The notes under the pieces were generated by a model, which was not told the DNA's origin, did not search any database, and worked only from the letters and a program-made list of their open reading frames with translations. Source: Amanita rubescens (Eukaryota; Basidiomycota; Agaricomycetes; Agaricales; Amanitaceae). Taken from it: DNA of 64,000 nt. The stretch lies in assembly GCA_015039365.1 (NCBI GenBank), contig WION01000049.1:186001-250000 (forward strand), written 5' to 3'. Made by a program: the position numbers and the translations under genes. Shown here piece by piece: positions 23,205 through 34,964 of this stretch (its first letter is position 1; each line of letters starts with the position of its first letter).

Positions 23205-24017
23205 TTACAGGTATGGTGAATTAGTAGTCAGTATGATATAGTCATTGGACTCACCAATCCCATCATCAAAGCTGATAATACCCCCCTGGCTTTGGACCTC
23301 AACATAGTAGTTCCCTGCCTCCCCAAGTTCATCACCTTTGCAAACAGGACTTGAATCTTTTGGTGTATGTTTTGCCATGTTCTCCCACATGAGTTGTGGT
23401 GATAGCTTCATGAGTGCTTCTCGACATTCAAGGATAGGAGAGTGGGAGGATGCATCGACGTAATTGGGGTGAAAAGGCCCACCTCACTAGTTTGAGAATA
23501 AGCTTTATTCCTCTCCTAGCAAGCTACACACCTGGGTAAAGAACCAATGAACAAGCTCATGGTGTATGGTCGCTTTGAGGAGGGCCTCCATCGCAAGCTG
23601 ATCATAGCTGTCCTTCATTGCACCACAAAGCATATCTACATATCCTTTTGTAATAAAGATGAAGTTTTTGAGCACTTCAGTGCATCAATGAAAGCCATAG
23701 CCATTAGAGATGTCTTGCTCCACCATCACAAATTTTGGGGTTTGTTCAATGAGAAGTTTGCAGATGGCTGCTCGGTGGTTGACAATTCCTTTTGATGATG
23801 ATTTTGGATGCCATTTAGCATCTCCAAGGTACACAGCAATCAAAGCATCTATGACACTGTCATATTTACCCTTAGATGTCAGGGTCTGAAGGTGGCTGAG
23901 GAGCAAATGATGGAAAGGGTGGCTGTGAGGGACTAGAGTTGTTGGAACAATACCAGCATTAAGTTCTTGGAGGGTGCATGTGTACAGCAGAACATTAGAG
24001 AGGTTGGTGTTAATCAT
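23205..24017 (-). pseudogene. HExxH metallopeptidase-like protein, interrupted
   Basis: On the minus strand, a 110-residue frame from 24017 ends in an in-frame TGA near 23685. Reading past it in the same frame gives a conserved-looking stretch with a zinc-binding motif, ATIHHELVHWFFTQ (HExxH), followed by a GTGTGT donor. A later segment reads GDELGEAGNYYVE and GGIISFDDG, matching the pattern of Agaricomycete hypothetical proteins that carry HELxHW and a GEAG segment (remembered, not searched). The internal stop and no clean acceptor suggest a dead gene; a small undetected intron at the stop is the alternative. Confidence 0.45.
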
Positions 24018-24289
24018 GGTGGTTGTTGTAAAGGAGGAATGGTAAAAATAGGGGTTGAGATGGCAGTCATTTTATAGGTGTGGGCTGTGGCAGTGACCCC
24101 GATGTGCCAAATAAATAACTATACACACAATGTAGTATTGTGTCCCAGAGTAGGAATTCTCTCTGCGTCTGCAGCAGCCTGAACATCATCTATTTGAGCT
24201 TGAAGGCGTGCAACATCTCCATGTTAGATGCACAGGGTTTCTCTATGAATGACCATATCAAACAAAATGTGGTTGCATGTGAAATTTGG

Positions 24290-24395
24290 GTGTGATCACG
24301 GCCGTTCACCGTGAACCGTCGTGAATGACCGTGAATATCTGTGTCTATGATTCATGCCAAATGTGAACGTGAACACGATCGCTGATGTAAGATTC
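24290..24395. repeat. Short cluster of GTTCACGGT / GTGAAC-type repeats
   Basis: TTCACCGTGAAC (an imperfect palindrome), CGTGAATGACCGTGAAT and GTGAACGTGAACACG occur within about 90 bases. Such motifs are seen near the ends of some fungal DNA transposons, but no paired end or target duplication was found. Confidence 0.35.
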
Positions 24396-24781
24396 CCACA
24401 GTGACTCGGCTTAACGATGATGGTTCAACATCGACAATGTATAAGAAGGGAGAGCAGTGTAGGCATGTCAGGGAGTGAGTCGGGGAGGGTCGGGTGTACT
24501 GGAAAGGGGGGTCTTGAAGGTGCATCCACCACTCATCGCCCGCATTCCTTTTTCTTCCGCGCTGACTCTATCGTTGCGGTTCTAGGACTCCTTATGGAAA
24601 AGGGCTGCGATTGTGTTCTCGATGATTAGCGTTAGGGTAAACCCTTGAATCATCATGCTCTGGCCTTGAAATACTGTAGATTGTACCATCACGACAAAAT
24701 ATTGACGATGAAGCGACGGAAAGCAGCTCAAAGACTTAAGTAATGTCTTTCAATTCCAGGAATAAGACCTAATCAAATAGG

Positions 24782-24925
24782 ATACTAGGATACGGATGAC
24801 GCGAATCAGCGTCGACACGCCTACGATCCTTCAAAACGAGGCAGCTAAGGTACACCTACCGAATAGTGTCCATAACGTTCTCTATTACTCTGCTCGCGTG
24901 TATAGAGAGGTCGTGGACCTGACCG
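24782..24925 (+). pseudogene. Relic of the small membrane-protein family (exon 2 to intron region)
   Basis: Matches 20886-21060: ATACGGATGACGCGAATCAG followed by CGTCGACACGCCTACGAT, then after a gap TTACTCTGCTCGCGTGTATAGAGA. In the frame of paralogue A it reads DTDDANQRRHAYD and then hits a stop. No membrane helix follows. Confidence 0.6.
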
Positions 24926-25838
24926 TCCTGTGCTCCTGATACATGTCGTCCGAGGGTGAAGAAGTTGTTGGCCTGTCAGTTATGGGCGTCACCTCTCCCA
25001 AAGCGGACTCACGGCGAGCGCGGTATTGCCAGTTTGATGGTGAGCTTTCCTTCAGATGGTATCGCAAAAGGTTTGGTTCTGGTCAAAGAAGGTAAGAAAA
25101 TACACATTTTGATTTTCATGCAAAGCATCGCAAACCGTTTGTATCAAAACAATAAAGTTCTTTAGATCCGGTGGCATTGACGCAAGCTCTCCAGATTTTG
25201 ATGATCCTCAATGGAAATCTTGAGGCTACTGCAAACTGGTTAAGGAGTATTTGGCGCAGTATGAGTTGATTACCTACCGTCACTGTTGCAATGCTGGTTG
25301 CACAAGACCGGCTATTTAGACCGGTTCCAATGAGCTGTTGAACGTAGTAAGCTTTGTGAGAACTTCATATTAATTTTAGCGTCCGGGCCGTACTACCGTC
25401 GCCCGAAGCGCCGATTCTGCCCTTCAGTGTCGAGTTGGCTCTGCATGAGTACCGTATTGATTTGTGCTAGCACTGAGTCCAATATATTGAGCAGCCCTGG
25501 GTGTTGGCTTGAATGGCACGCGTCGTCCCATGCTTTGATCTACATTTGGATCACAATGCCAATCACGTCGTGTTACAAGAACAACAGCGCAAGGCAACCT
25601 CGTGACGTACACGAATTGGGCTCAAAGGAAATGAGTTTGCAGGCATATATCAGGCCAAAGCATTGGAGTCCCTGCATCTTCTCAACCTTGTATCTTTGCA
25701 GCCCTAGCCGCAGCCGACCTTTATCTTCTTTCTCATTCCAGGCAAACAGACCTGGTAATCTTGCCTGGAGGCATACACGTGCTTTCTCAGACGACTACTC
25801 GACGCATATCCTTGAACGAAATTTCTTGAACTTTTCTG
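24926..25838. other. Unassigned sequence between membrane-protein genes
   Basis: A short plus-strand frame from the ATG at 24943 (MSSEGEEVVGLSVMGV) ends at a GTGAGC donor near 25040, but no continuation could be supported. Nothing else recognised up to the MARVEL gene. Confidence 0.3.
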
Positions 25839-26539
25839 ATGTTATTTGTACTTCGGCTGCGTATTCCACTATACGCCACTTTGGTAAGTACCATCGCAAA
25901 TCGGTATCCGGGTACCTGAACCATACGGAGCAGGTGCTATTCTCGTTGTTGGTATTCTGTCTGTGCTGTGCACGGTTGAATTTCACGACAACGAAACTGG
26001 ATGGTTATGGTAAGTTCGCTATTCAGTGCCTCTACCTTGGAATAAAGCTGAATACCTGGACAGAACCGATTGTAGTAGAATTGTTGGTCACAACACTGTT
26101 GACTATACCTTGGGCGCTGTATATGTAAGTTGTATATTTTATTCCAAAAGCGAGGTTGACAATATGTTCAGCATTTACTGTATCTCTAAACGAGTCGAGA
26201 CCAAGTATGTGTCCAAATTCCGGGAAGAGATCGTTGGTCTTGCCATCTTGTGGCTTTTCTGGATAGTGGGCGCAGCCGATGCTAGCGTAAGCGTCGCGAA
26301 CAATTAATAACTCAATTTGAGCCTAAAATCTTTTTTAGGGGATTTGGCCAGACGTATCAGGGTGCCTGCAAGACCGAGAATGTCAAGTGATGTCCGCGCT
26401 GCTAGCGTTTTCGTGGCTAGCTTGGGTAACGCTCTTTGCAATTCTGGTCTTGGACACGTTGTTCGTGATTGCAAACAAGTTTTGGATGGAACCAATCCAT
26501 GGCAGGTTGGATCCGAGGATGAGTAGAGTGATGGCGTAG
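25839..26539 (+). CDS. MARVEL-like four-helix membrane protein
   Basis: Five exons (25839-25883, 25934-26009, 26064-26124, 26172-26286, 26339-26539) join in frame to about 165 residues. The sequence runs LRIPLYATL-VLFSLLVFCLCC (helix 1), VELLVTTLLTIPWALY (helix 2), EIVGLAILWLFWIVGAADAS (helix 3, with the usual helix-end pattern) and LAWVTLFAILVLDTLFVIANK (helix 4). A short Cys-containing loop (GCLQDRECQ) sits between helices 3 and 4. This is the pattern of basidiomycete MARVEL-domain proteins, which sit in plasma or vesicle membranes and have no assigned enzymatic role. All introns are GT-AG, 48-55 bases. Confidence 0.72.
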
Positions 26540-26770
26540 GACCTGGTACTGTAGCCTTGCTGGCTGTATGGAACACAAGCGTGTTAATTACTTTCCGTTT
26601 TGAGGAAGAGATGAAACGCAAGGGGTAACGACTAGACTAGTTCGGCCATCATGCCATTTACTCAATGAGGCTGTTCATTCTCGCCTAAGCCTTCCCTCGC
26701 CTTCCTTCCCTGGGCGTTCCCCACCTTCTCACATTCTCCCTCGTGTCCGCGAAGTTATTATTTGCTGCTC

Positions 26771-27472
26771 ATGAACTCGGTTGGCGGCAGTTATGATGAA
26801 AGCCTCCTAAGGGAGGCTCCGGCAGCAACCAGGGAGCAGTTGCAGGTGAACGTCATCACTTCTTATATACGTTTAATTCTGATCAAGTATTCTTTCGTAT
26901 ATATCTAGGAAGGGTACAACCCAGACCTCCTGATCGCTCCTACGAGACACAAGTCAGTACGCCAACAATCTCCACTTCAGTCAACACCTCCAGGCGCTGC
27001 CCCACCAGCGCTCCCAGCGTTTTCACAGCATGGCTCAGGCTTGGAACATGGAAACGTGGTACCTGTTGGGAAATCATTCAATTCGTACGATCTTCTCAGT
27101 GAAAAGCCGCCGGAAGGTACATCGTTCTGGGGGTCAAAGACAGGCAAAATAATCATCGGCGTTATCATCGCTTTGGTGATCATTGGCGCTGTGGTTGGTG
27201 GTGCTGTTGGTGGTACCGTAGGCAAGAAGAAATCCAGCAACATCGCCGGATCGACATCGAAATCGTCGACGGGCACGACGGCGCAGGCTATAGGCGGTGG
27301 CTCTTCGGCTGCTTCAGAGACAGCCACGTTCACCGGAATCCCAACTATCAGTATTACGCTTTTACCATCCACCACCGGATCGGCAACTAGGCCCTTAATC
27401 TCACTCCTAGCACCAGGGCAGAACGTTGATGAAAAGTTTGGGGAATTAGCGAATAACCAAGCTATTGGATGA
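26771..27472 (+). CDS. Small single-pass membrane protein, paralogue B
   Basis: Two exons (26771-26845, 26909-27472) give 212 residues. Exon 1 ends with YDESLLREAPAATREQLQ, homologous to exon 1 of the gene at 20759. Exon 2 continues with YNPDLL, a Pro/Ala linker, then one Gly-rich helix (IIIGVIIALVIIGAVVGGAVGGTV) flanked by Lys, and a Ser/Thr-rich tail likely to be O-glycosylated. The positive KKK after the helix is hard to reconcile with an outside tail, so topology is uncertain. No known function. Confidence 0.62.
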
Positions 27473-28771
27473 AATTCAACAACAGCAGTGAGTAACCATG
27501 CATGAATTCGTCATTGAATTTGATACGAAATTGTTGCAGTAGCCACCATCATATTCCATTTGCGATATCCATGTTGGACGATACGAGTTGGAGGGAAATT
27601 TACGAACAATCTCTTAAATGTTATTTACTTTGCATGTGATTGTATGTCTTCAAAATTCTACTTTCGTTCAACTACTCCTCGTAATCACAGTATAATTCAT
27701 ACCCTTCATCTGGCTCGATCTGATCGTACTTGTGATTGTTTATTGCCTATCTCAAATTCGAGCATAAATTCGAGCGGTCACACGCACTATAATCCCGCTA
27801 TGAGAGAAAAATTCCTAAACCTGTCATTGTTCCTGATATCCAAATGTCTCTGCACAGGTCAGGATGACATACGCACTTCATCAGATTAAGACGCTCATTA
27901 CCAATCAAGAACCGAAGAACTTAACTTTGGGGGTTCCATTTCCTAATACACACATTCAGGAGGGCAATGTATCTTGCTTTCTACCAGGGCGGCGTACATG
28001 CTTTCTTCCTCCCGCTTTAGGCGCAGAAGTGCTATCCAAGCTCACACTAGGCCGGTGCATCGTGCCGCAGACCTTGGAAAGGCACACGTGTGGAAATCTG
28101 CACAGGTTTTCCGCCACAACATGTCATTTCCTCTTTTGCTTTTTCCCCCGCATTATTTCCGCTACCCAACGAGAGGACCACGTCATCAGCGCCCATACTG
28201 ATGATTTGCGTTATCAGCTTCTAGTGCTCCACGTGGCTTCGACACGAGGGCATGGAGCCCAAAAGCATCGCAACGCCCATTTTTGGACAATGGTTATACC
28301 ACTCTACCAGCGATACTAAGCTAGGTGGGCAGAAGAAACCACTATATCCCGAGATAGGGCGGATAGGCACAGGCTCAACGCACCTTGAAACGTTCACAAG
28401 TCCGCAGCAACAGAGGAAGCCAAAAAGGCTAAAGAAGATGGATTCGTTGGCGAACCCAGGCAAGCCACGGAAGCGGCACCTCGTCCCCGCACCCTAGTCG
28501 TTTCACCCTTCGGAAATCCGACTCTTTCTGATCAACGGTTCAAGGCTGTTGCCGCGATAGCAGCGGTAAAAGGCATTTGGCGTCACAAAAGACATTTTTG
28601 CACAAGAAATTGCGAAAAGTTTGTCTTTTAGTTTGTGGTTTGGGAAATACAACACGCTAATTGAATTATAAGATTGAAACCCATGCTAACGTCAATTCCG
28701 AGTGAAAAGAACATATTAAGAAATCCAATATATATAAAAAAGTCATATCTATACAACATCTGCGGACACGC
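27473..28771. other. Unassigned 1.3 kb
   Basis: Only short frames; 27864-28319 (+, 151 residues) is the longest and has no recognised domain. No repeat or RNA gene seen. Confidence 0.35.
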
Positions 28772-29800
28772 CTAATCCCCTTCCATCGAACTACCTCGTG
28801 ACAAAGGTCTCCGAAATGCTAGAGGTGGCGGTGAAAACCCCGGGGTAGGGGATCGTTGTTGGATATAGCTCAAGGTCGGAGAATGCCGGATATGTTCCAG
28901 AGTAGGGCTTTGACCAGCAGGTGGGGACGAGTATATGTGGCGGGACATGCGTTGTTCTGCGGACGTGGCATCTGTCAAAAGGAACGTTACGACTTCCTGT
29001 GTTATGATCTCCATTTCTTGCTCCGGTATCGTTGGCTGTGTTAGCTGAAAGATGCTATCTGATCGACTTTGCCTAACGGGACGCCGAGGACTTTGCGTCC
29101 GTTGCATCATTTGATGCTGCGGTTCCTGTTGTTGATCCCGAGAGGAACCAACGGGGAGTGACTGCCCGACGCTGGCGAATGGGTCCGATGGGATTAGGTA
29201 TACGCTAGGAGTAGGCGGTGCATCTGCAGACGGTTTAGGAACCATCTCCGATTGAGCATTGGGGGGAGACGGTAGAAAGCGAATAGACATATTTCGCATG
29301 GTTGGACCCTGTGCTTTCATATCGTTCATGGACGGCGGTGAGGCCGCTATGCTTGCATCTAGAGCGTTATTGGGCGAAACACCACCGGATGGGGGCCATT
29401 GAAAAGTGCGCAGTTCATCTCCTGGAACGGAGACTTGCGTCGTTTCCACCAGGGCAGGCAGTGCAGGTAGTGGATTTTCGACAGCCCTTGCGGGAGGTGC
29501 CGCTGGCGGTAGTGGTGGTGGTAGGGCAGGGAGGCTTTTATTGGCCTCTAGATCACCATTCCTCTTCCGCCATAGTAAAAAAGCGGCGTTTGCCAGTAGG
29601 ACGAGTGCTATAATGCCTGCAAAGACACCAACCACAGTGCCTCCTACGATGGCACCTACGTTCCGTTGCGCAGGAGATCGTGTCGGTGAAGGGGCTGTCG
29701 AGGTCATTGGCTGCGATAGCTGTGTCGCTATCGTTGGGGAACTTATTGGCAAATTACTTTTTGTGGCTGTGGGGCACGCAAATTGCGCCGCCCGAGTCAT
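28772..29800 (-). CDS. Single-pass membrane protein with Pro/Ser-rich cytosolic tail
   Basis: A 342-residue frame with a short Thr/Ser-rich outer segment, one helix (VGAIVGGTVVGVFAGIIALVLLANAAFLLW), a basic stop-transfer RKR, and a long Pro/Ser-rich tail with SPTP and PPP clusters. It looks like a fungal wall-stress-sensor or receptor-like protein. The true start is probably upstream: an intron from GTAACT near 29867 to CAAAG near 29815 would add a Cys-bearing exon (NPPSTCEYAEF) and perhaps others up to about 30200, including a signal peptide. I could not settle those exons. Confidence 0.58.
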   Translation of the reverse strand: MTRAAQFACPTATKSNLPISSPTIATQLSQPMTSTAPSPTRSPAQRNVGAIVGGTVVGVFAGIIALVLLANAAFLLWRKRNGDLEANKSLPALPPPLPPAAPPARAVENPLPALPALVETTQVSVPGDELRTFQWPPSGGVSPNNALDASIAASPPSMNDMKAQGPTMRNMSIRFLPSPPNAQSEMVPKPSADAPPTPSVYLIPSDPFASVGQSLPVGSSRDQQQEPQHQMMQRTQSPRRPVRQSRSDSIFQLTQPTIPEQEMEIITQEVVTFLLTDATSAEQRMSRHIYSSPPAGQSPTLEHIRHSPTLSYIQQRSPTPGFSPPPLAFRRPLSRGSSMEGD

Positions 29801-30012
29801 GTTTGACTTTGGCTGAATCAGGCTCTCAGATACGCACGGATCAAAGCAAAGAACAGAGTTACTTTAGGTAGATCTGCTGCTCTCCGAAACTCCGCGTACT
29901 CGCATGTACTCGGGGGATTAATGGCGCTGTATTCCCGTGAGGCTTTGGACGAAACATAGGATCCCAACCTACCCAACTGTGCCTCCATGACAATGATTTG
30001 GCCGAAGCGCAC

Positions 30013-30895
30013 TATGATAGAAAAACCATAGAGCTACGTGGGTGTAAGATCTGTAGCATTTGCTAAAATGGGGACATACGTTGAGATTTGTTTTTGACAT
30101 GCAAGTCCCATCCTTTCGCATAGGGGTCTTTGCCACCGCAAGCACTATTAAACCCCCCATGTAGCGGAGTACAGGGGTTGTCAAATGTAGATTGAACAAT
30201 TGAAAGGCAACTACGCATTTGTTAGTTATCTGGGCACTTCAGCTGTCCCGCATGACTACCTTGAAGGGAATAGAAATTTTACTGTGCTGTTAGAATGGGC
30301 GAAGATTCTGGAGGGTGAATATTTGTCGTAGTCCGAGTCAACCGCGACCTATTGTAAGATCATGTAAGTAGTGCGACTTTGATCGAGAGCCAACATCTCA
30401 CGTGAACGACTTTAAAGCAACGCGCAACGGAAAAGAGCGCGACGAGCAGGAGAGCCCTAGCACATTTCATAGTATCATCTACGATGGAAGCAGAGAAGGT
30501 GAACGAAAGGAATGGGCACGGTTAAGAATGAAGATATGAACATGATTCCATCAATGAAATCGCAAGCAGTAGACTTGAGCCGTCTTCATTAGGTATTCTA
30601 TCCAATGATCAGAGTATATCATTATTTTGCGAGTAGCCTGCCGACAGTGCGAGCGATTGACTACCTTTCATTCGTAAATCAATGTGCGTCATGCCCGGTG
30701 TCATGTCACGGGGATAAATAGCTGCAGTTCCCTAGCACCAGGTTGGTCGCCTTGCGCTAACCGTGGTAATAAAATCGCTATCATCACTGCAGATCAACAC
30801 CGTTCATAGCATCAATGTCGCCGAGTTGTACACCCGCTTGTTTGGTCCAGAGTCAGAGCTTGTTTACTTGCGTGCGTGGGGTATAAACAAAAGAT
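30013..30895. other. Intergenic / divergent promoter region before YAE1
   Basis: No supported gene apart from possible 5' exons of the membrane protein on the minus strand. It contains the YAE1 promoter; no named motif identified. Confidence 0.35.
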
Positions 30896-31532
30896 ATGAT
30901 GGACTTGGATTCACCTTGGGCCGACGAGGCGGATTTCAACATCATCCGAGAAAATGAATGGTCAAAAATAGAGTCCGGGTTCACAAATGTATGCCTAGCG
31001 TCTAGTCCCGAGAGCGTGAGCTAACGCAATTTACTTTGTGCAGGCGGGCTATCGGGAAGGAATCGCTGAAGGCAAAGAATCAACACTGCAAGAGGGATTT
31101 GATGCGGGTTTTGCCCAAGTAGGCGCGCCTTTAGGTCGAGAGCTCGGGATACTTCGAGGCATTGCGTCAGCCCTTGTCCGTTTCTTGTCACTTTCTGGAC
31201 CGCTATCTTCGACACTAGACGAAGCTCGAGACATCTCTACACAACTTGCAAGCATCAGATACTCTGATATTGCACCACCAGATCTTGAAGCAGAAGCCCA
31301 CGCTCGAGAGCATCTTGAGAGCGAAGAAGGCGACGATGACGTTGATATACCAGAAGAATTGGCAGAGAAACGGAAGATGGAAAAGTTGGAGGATATGTTG
31401 GCAGGTATGACTGCGGGCGGGCATAAAGTGGGAGCGCAGAGGCCGACGATGGATGATGTCAGGAGGCTGAAAGACCGGTTATATGGGCTTTGCGGGACGA
31501 TTGGAGTGAACGCAGAGTTGACCTTTCGATAG
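30896..31532 (+). CDS. YAE1: YAE1-type protein (deca-GX3 motif)
   Basis: Two exons (30896-30988, 31044-31532) with intron GTATGC...GTGCAG give 193 residues. Yae1 with Lto1 forms an adaptor that delivers Fe-S clusters to the ABC protein Rli1/ABCE1 for ribosome recycling (yeast and human knowledge). The N-terminus is acidic (MMDLDSPWADEADFN). The diagnostic deca-GX3 region follows across the splice: AGYREGIAEGKES, then GFDAGFAQVGAPLGRELG with glycine every fourth residue. The rest is helical and acidic. It lies 182 bases upstream of eIF2-gamma in the same direction; both act in translation. Confidence 0.85.
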
Positions 31533-31714
31533 CACACTTTCGTACGTCGAGCAGCTCACGTTGGTGTTCACCCATTGCAGATACCAAATAGCAAGAGATT
31601 TCTTCATTGTTGGTCCTTTTGAACAGACTTTAGCGTGGGAATGAGCTAGTCATTTTGATCAATCGCGAGCGGGTGACATTATAAGATATCTCTCGTTAGA
31701 TCACTACTGCTATC

Positions 31715-33454
31715 ATGCCTGGCGACGAGACATTGCAAAAATTAGAAGATGCTTCTGATTCTGAGGAGGAAGACGAGCACAAAGCCGATGCGATCCCAAA
31801 GGTCGATGTAGATGTCACAAAACTGACTCCTCTATCTCCAGAAGTCATCTCAAAACAGGTGAGCACTTACGTTCAGATATAAAAACGAGGTCTGATGATA
31901 CTTTAGGCTACAATAAATCTTGGTGTGCTTCTTTCATTCATCCGTAAACAACTCAACTTAGACTTCCATCTGCTAGGTACTATCGGCCATGTCGCTCACG
32001 GTAAATCGACGGTTGTCAAAGCCATTTCCGGCGTGCAAACCGTGCGTTTCAAAAACGAACTAGTGCGGAACATTACGATCAAGCTTGGTTATGCCAATGC
32101 AAAAGTGCGGAGCTATTGTCCATCCCTCATTCGTCCGTTCATCTATCACGCAGATCTACAAATGCGAAAATGATGCGTGCCCGCGACCAGGCTGCTACAG
32201 ATCATATCGTTCCGATAAAGAGGATCATCCCCCTTGCGAGCGACCGGGATGCAATCACCGCATGAAACTCGTTCGACATGTCTCCTTTGTAGATTGCCCT
32301 GGACATGATATTCTCATGGCTACTATGTTAAACGGCGCTGCCGTCATGGACGCGGCCCTACTTCTCATTGCAGGAAATGAAACATGCCCACAACCTCAAA
32401 CTTCGGAACATCTCGCTGCCGTGGAGATCATGAAACTGGAACATATTATCATTCTCCAAAACAAAGTTGATCTGATAAAGGAAGCACAAGCCTTGGAGCA
32501 CCAAAAGAGTATTGCTGCCTTTGTTAAAGGTTCGTCGTGCCTGGTTGTTATTGTATCCCGATTTGCAACTTGAATTCGTGTAGGAACGGTCGCTGAAACA
32601 TCACCGATTGTGCCCATCTCCGCACAACTGAAATATAATATTGACGCCGTCAACGAATATATCGTGAAACGCATCCCCATCCCCGTGCGCGACTTCACTT
32701 CTGACCCTAGGCTGATTGTTATTCGGTCATTCGATGTTAACAAGCCTGGCGCAGAGGTGGACGAGCTCAAAGGAGGTGTAGCTGGTGGTTCTATCCTCAT
32801 GGGGGTCCTTCAGATAGGACAAGAAGTTGAGATTCGGCCTGGTATTGTGACGAAGGATACCGCAGGTCGTACGAAATGCCAGCCCATCTTTAGCAGGATC
32901 ATGTCGCTTCACGCAGAAAACAACCTTCTCTCTTTCGCCGTTCCCGGAGGACTAATAGGTGTTGGCACAAAAATTGATCCTACTCTGTGTCGAGCAGATC
33001 GATTAGTGGGTCAAGTGCTGGGTGCGGTCGGAAAACTTCCAAAGATCTATACCGGTAAGCATATATAACCCTTCCGGAAGACTCTGCTCACAAATGACAT
33101 CTGCAGAGCTGGAAATTAACCTATTTTTACTTCGCCGACTACTTGGAGTGAAGACGGAAGATAAGAAGCAGACCAAGGTCTCTAAACTGGTGAAAAATGA
33201 GCTTTTGCTTATAAACATTGGATCCACGTCTACTGGTGGTAGAGTGTTGAGCGTCAAGGCAGATCTGGCGAAGATCCAGTTAACATCCCCCGCTTGCACG
33301 GAGATCGGCGAGAAGGTGGCACTATCTCGTCGAATCGAGAAACATTGGCGTCTAGTTGGTGAGTGTCTCTACGACCTTTAAGAAAATAATGGATTAACGA
33401 ATGTCTACAGGTTGGGGAAGCGTACAGCGTGGCACAGTATTGGAAGTAGAGTAG
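31715..33454 (+). CDS. GCD11: Translation initiation factor eIF2 gamma subunit
   Basis: Seven exons (31715-31858, 31907-31922, 31977-32104, 32154-32529, 32584-33054, 33107-33358, 33411-33454), about 476 residues. eIF2-gamma is the GTPase core of eIF2, carrying Met-tRNAi to the 40S subunit. The G1 motif GHVAHGKST is formed across a 16-base exon 2. The zinc knuckle [14 protein letters not shown]...CERPGC, G3 DCPGHD and G4 NKVD are all present. Domains 2-3 end with the usual GWGSVQRG tail. The acidic N-terminus precedes intron 1. All joins are GT-AG and in frame. A decayed copy of this gene from intron 1 onward lies at 34965-35930. Confidence 0.95.
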
Positions 33455-33639
33455 TAGTATATCGCACTGCCTTCATACACGATGCATTTATTGTTTTCTT
33501 TCACGCTACCTTGCATTGATTCACTCTATCCAAGCAAAAGAACTTGACGTTCGAGAACGGCTTCTAACCTCCATACTTTCGTTCGGCACATTCTAATAAT
33601 GTAGTACACAATCAGGAGTAGAAGACTCTTATTCTCGGT

Positions 33640-33790
33640 CCAACTACTGAAGTACTGATCGCTGTGCCGCTAGAGATTGTCTAAGTGAAACTGTGAGATG
33701 ATATTCACTCGAAGAAGGCACCGTCGAGTACATTGTACAAAGAGCCGCCGTGATTCAAGAAGTGTTCGATGATGCACAAACGGTCATCTA
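33640..33790 (-). pseudogene. Truncated 3' end of an allergen-like gene
   Basis: On the minus strand 33790-33730 reads IEHFLNHGGSLYN, matching the C-terminal part of the intact gene at 36172. After a deletion of about 110 bases it picks up the last exon end (TCTCACAGTTTCACTTAGAC, then CACAGCGATCA). Frame and upstream exons are lost. Confidence 0.8.
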
Positions 33791-34858
33791 AAACAGTATT
33801 ACTAAAAAAGGCCTACGACTCCACTATCATAAAATGTCTCATATGCATGTCAGACTCGTCTTCCCTGCAACTCATGCCTCTACGGGCCCACAGCCTGCCA
33901 ACTGGCTTCGGATATCAGCATGAAATCTCAGAGTCAGAAGCCTCCAACACGACCGCTTTTGACACGAGGGTCGATGCCAGAGACCTTCGACGCTGTGTGG
34001 TATGCGGCAAGAAAGCGAGAGAGGGACCACATCCAGGCGTACACCGGGCGCATATTATAGACAAAACTGAATATGTATTGGTAAGAGATTGTTTTCTGTT
34101 GTAACTGAACAATAGTTAATTCCGCGTAGTGGAACTTCAGGCTCAAGAACACAGGCTTTATTCCTCCTCTCGCTAAAAGCGTGAAGCATGAACCACGAAA
34201 CGGCATCAATTTATGTAATTTGCATCATAGACACTTCGATGGCTATCGCTTTTTCGTCCGATGGGTTCCCTCGGTAAGCCTCAATTGTAAAATGGTGGCA
34301 GTCTTTTCTAACTATCAACAGGCCCGCGTCTTCGTATTCGTAAACTTTTCTCAGCATCGATCCCTGGAGCAATTTCATGGGAAGACGGTCGCGCTTGATC
34401 CAAACCGCAACCACAGCCCGTTCCCCGCTGCATTCCTGATCCACGAGATGCGTACAAGGGGATTTCACCCTTGGTGCGCCGACCGATCAATCCCCTGTCC
34501 ATTATCTCCCACTTATACTCTTGTTGACAATGGTGGAGGCGGCGGAGTGGCAGGTTTTGGAGGTGGGAGTGGTGCCGCTGAACCGGGTGGAAGTGATACC
34601 GATGAAAGTGATACCGATGAACTGGGTGGAAGTGGTGGAGCGAGTTCTAGCAGCGGACCCTCGTCCACAGGAATAAACCAACAATATCTTGTTCTCAGCA
34701 ATCCTTTCCGGGATCCAGAACTGCTCGAATCCATGCGTCGTCAGTGGCAACAGCTCCCGAATTGGAAATCTGCAACAGTCGAAGGATCGACCTGGGAAGG
34801 GACAGCAGAAGAGAACGCGAGGAAATACGTCGATCTTTTTGGCCTCAGTACTCTTTAA
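33769..34858 (+). CDS. HNH nuclease-domain protein
   Basis: Three exons (33769-34080, 34130-34273, 34322-34858) join in frame. The middle forms an HNH ββα-metal fold: CVVCGKK, HRAHIIDKTEYVL, then after the first intron NGINLCNLHHRHFDGYRFF, i.e. the Cys pair, AHI histidine and the N...L..HH half-site. Such fungal HNH proteins are a large family of unknown biology; nuclease activity is inferred only from the motif. The second intron has a TCTAAC branch site. The tail is Gly/Ser/Asp-rich. The 5' end is uncertain because the first frame starts inside the allergen relic; another ATG at 33834 opens a different frame. Confidence 0.68.
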
Positions 34859-34964
34859 CTTGAAAAAACTGTATTATACAAGTCAAGCCAAGTCGAATTT
34901 TTTTGTAATCGAGACACGACCAGGATTAATCCTACCAGTGTAACTCGAAACAGGTGAGGCTCCG

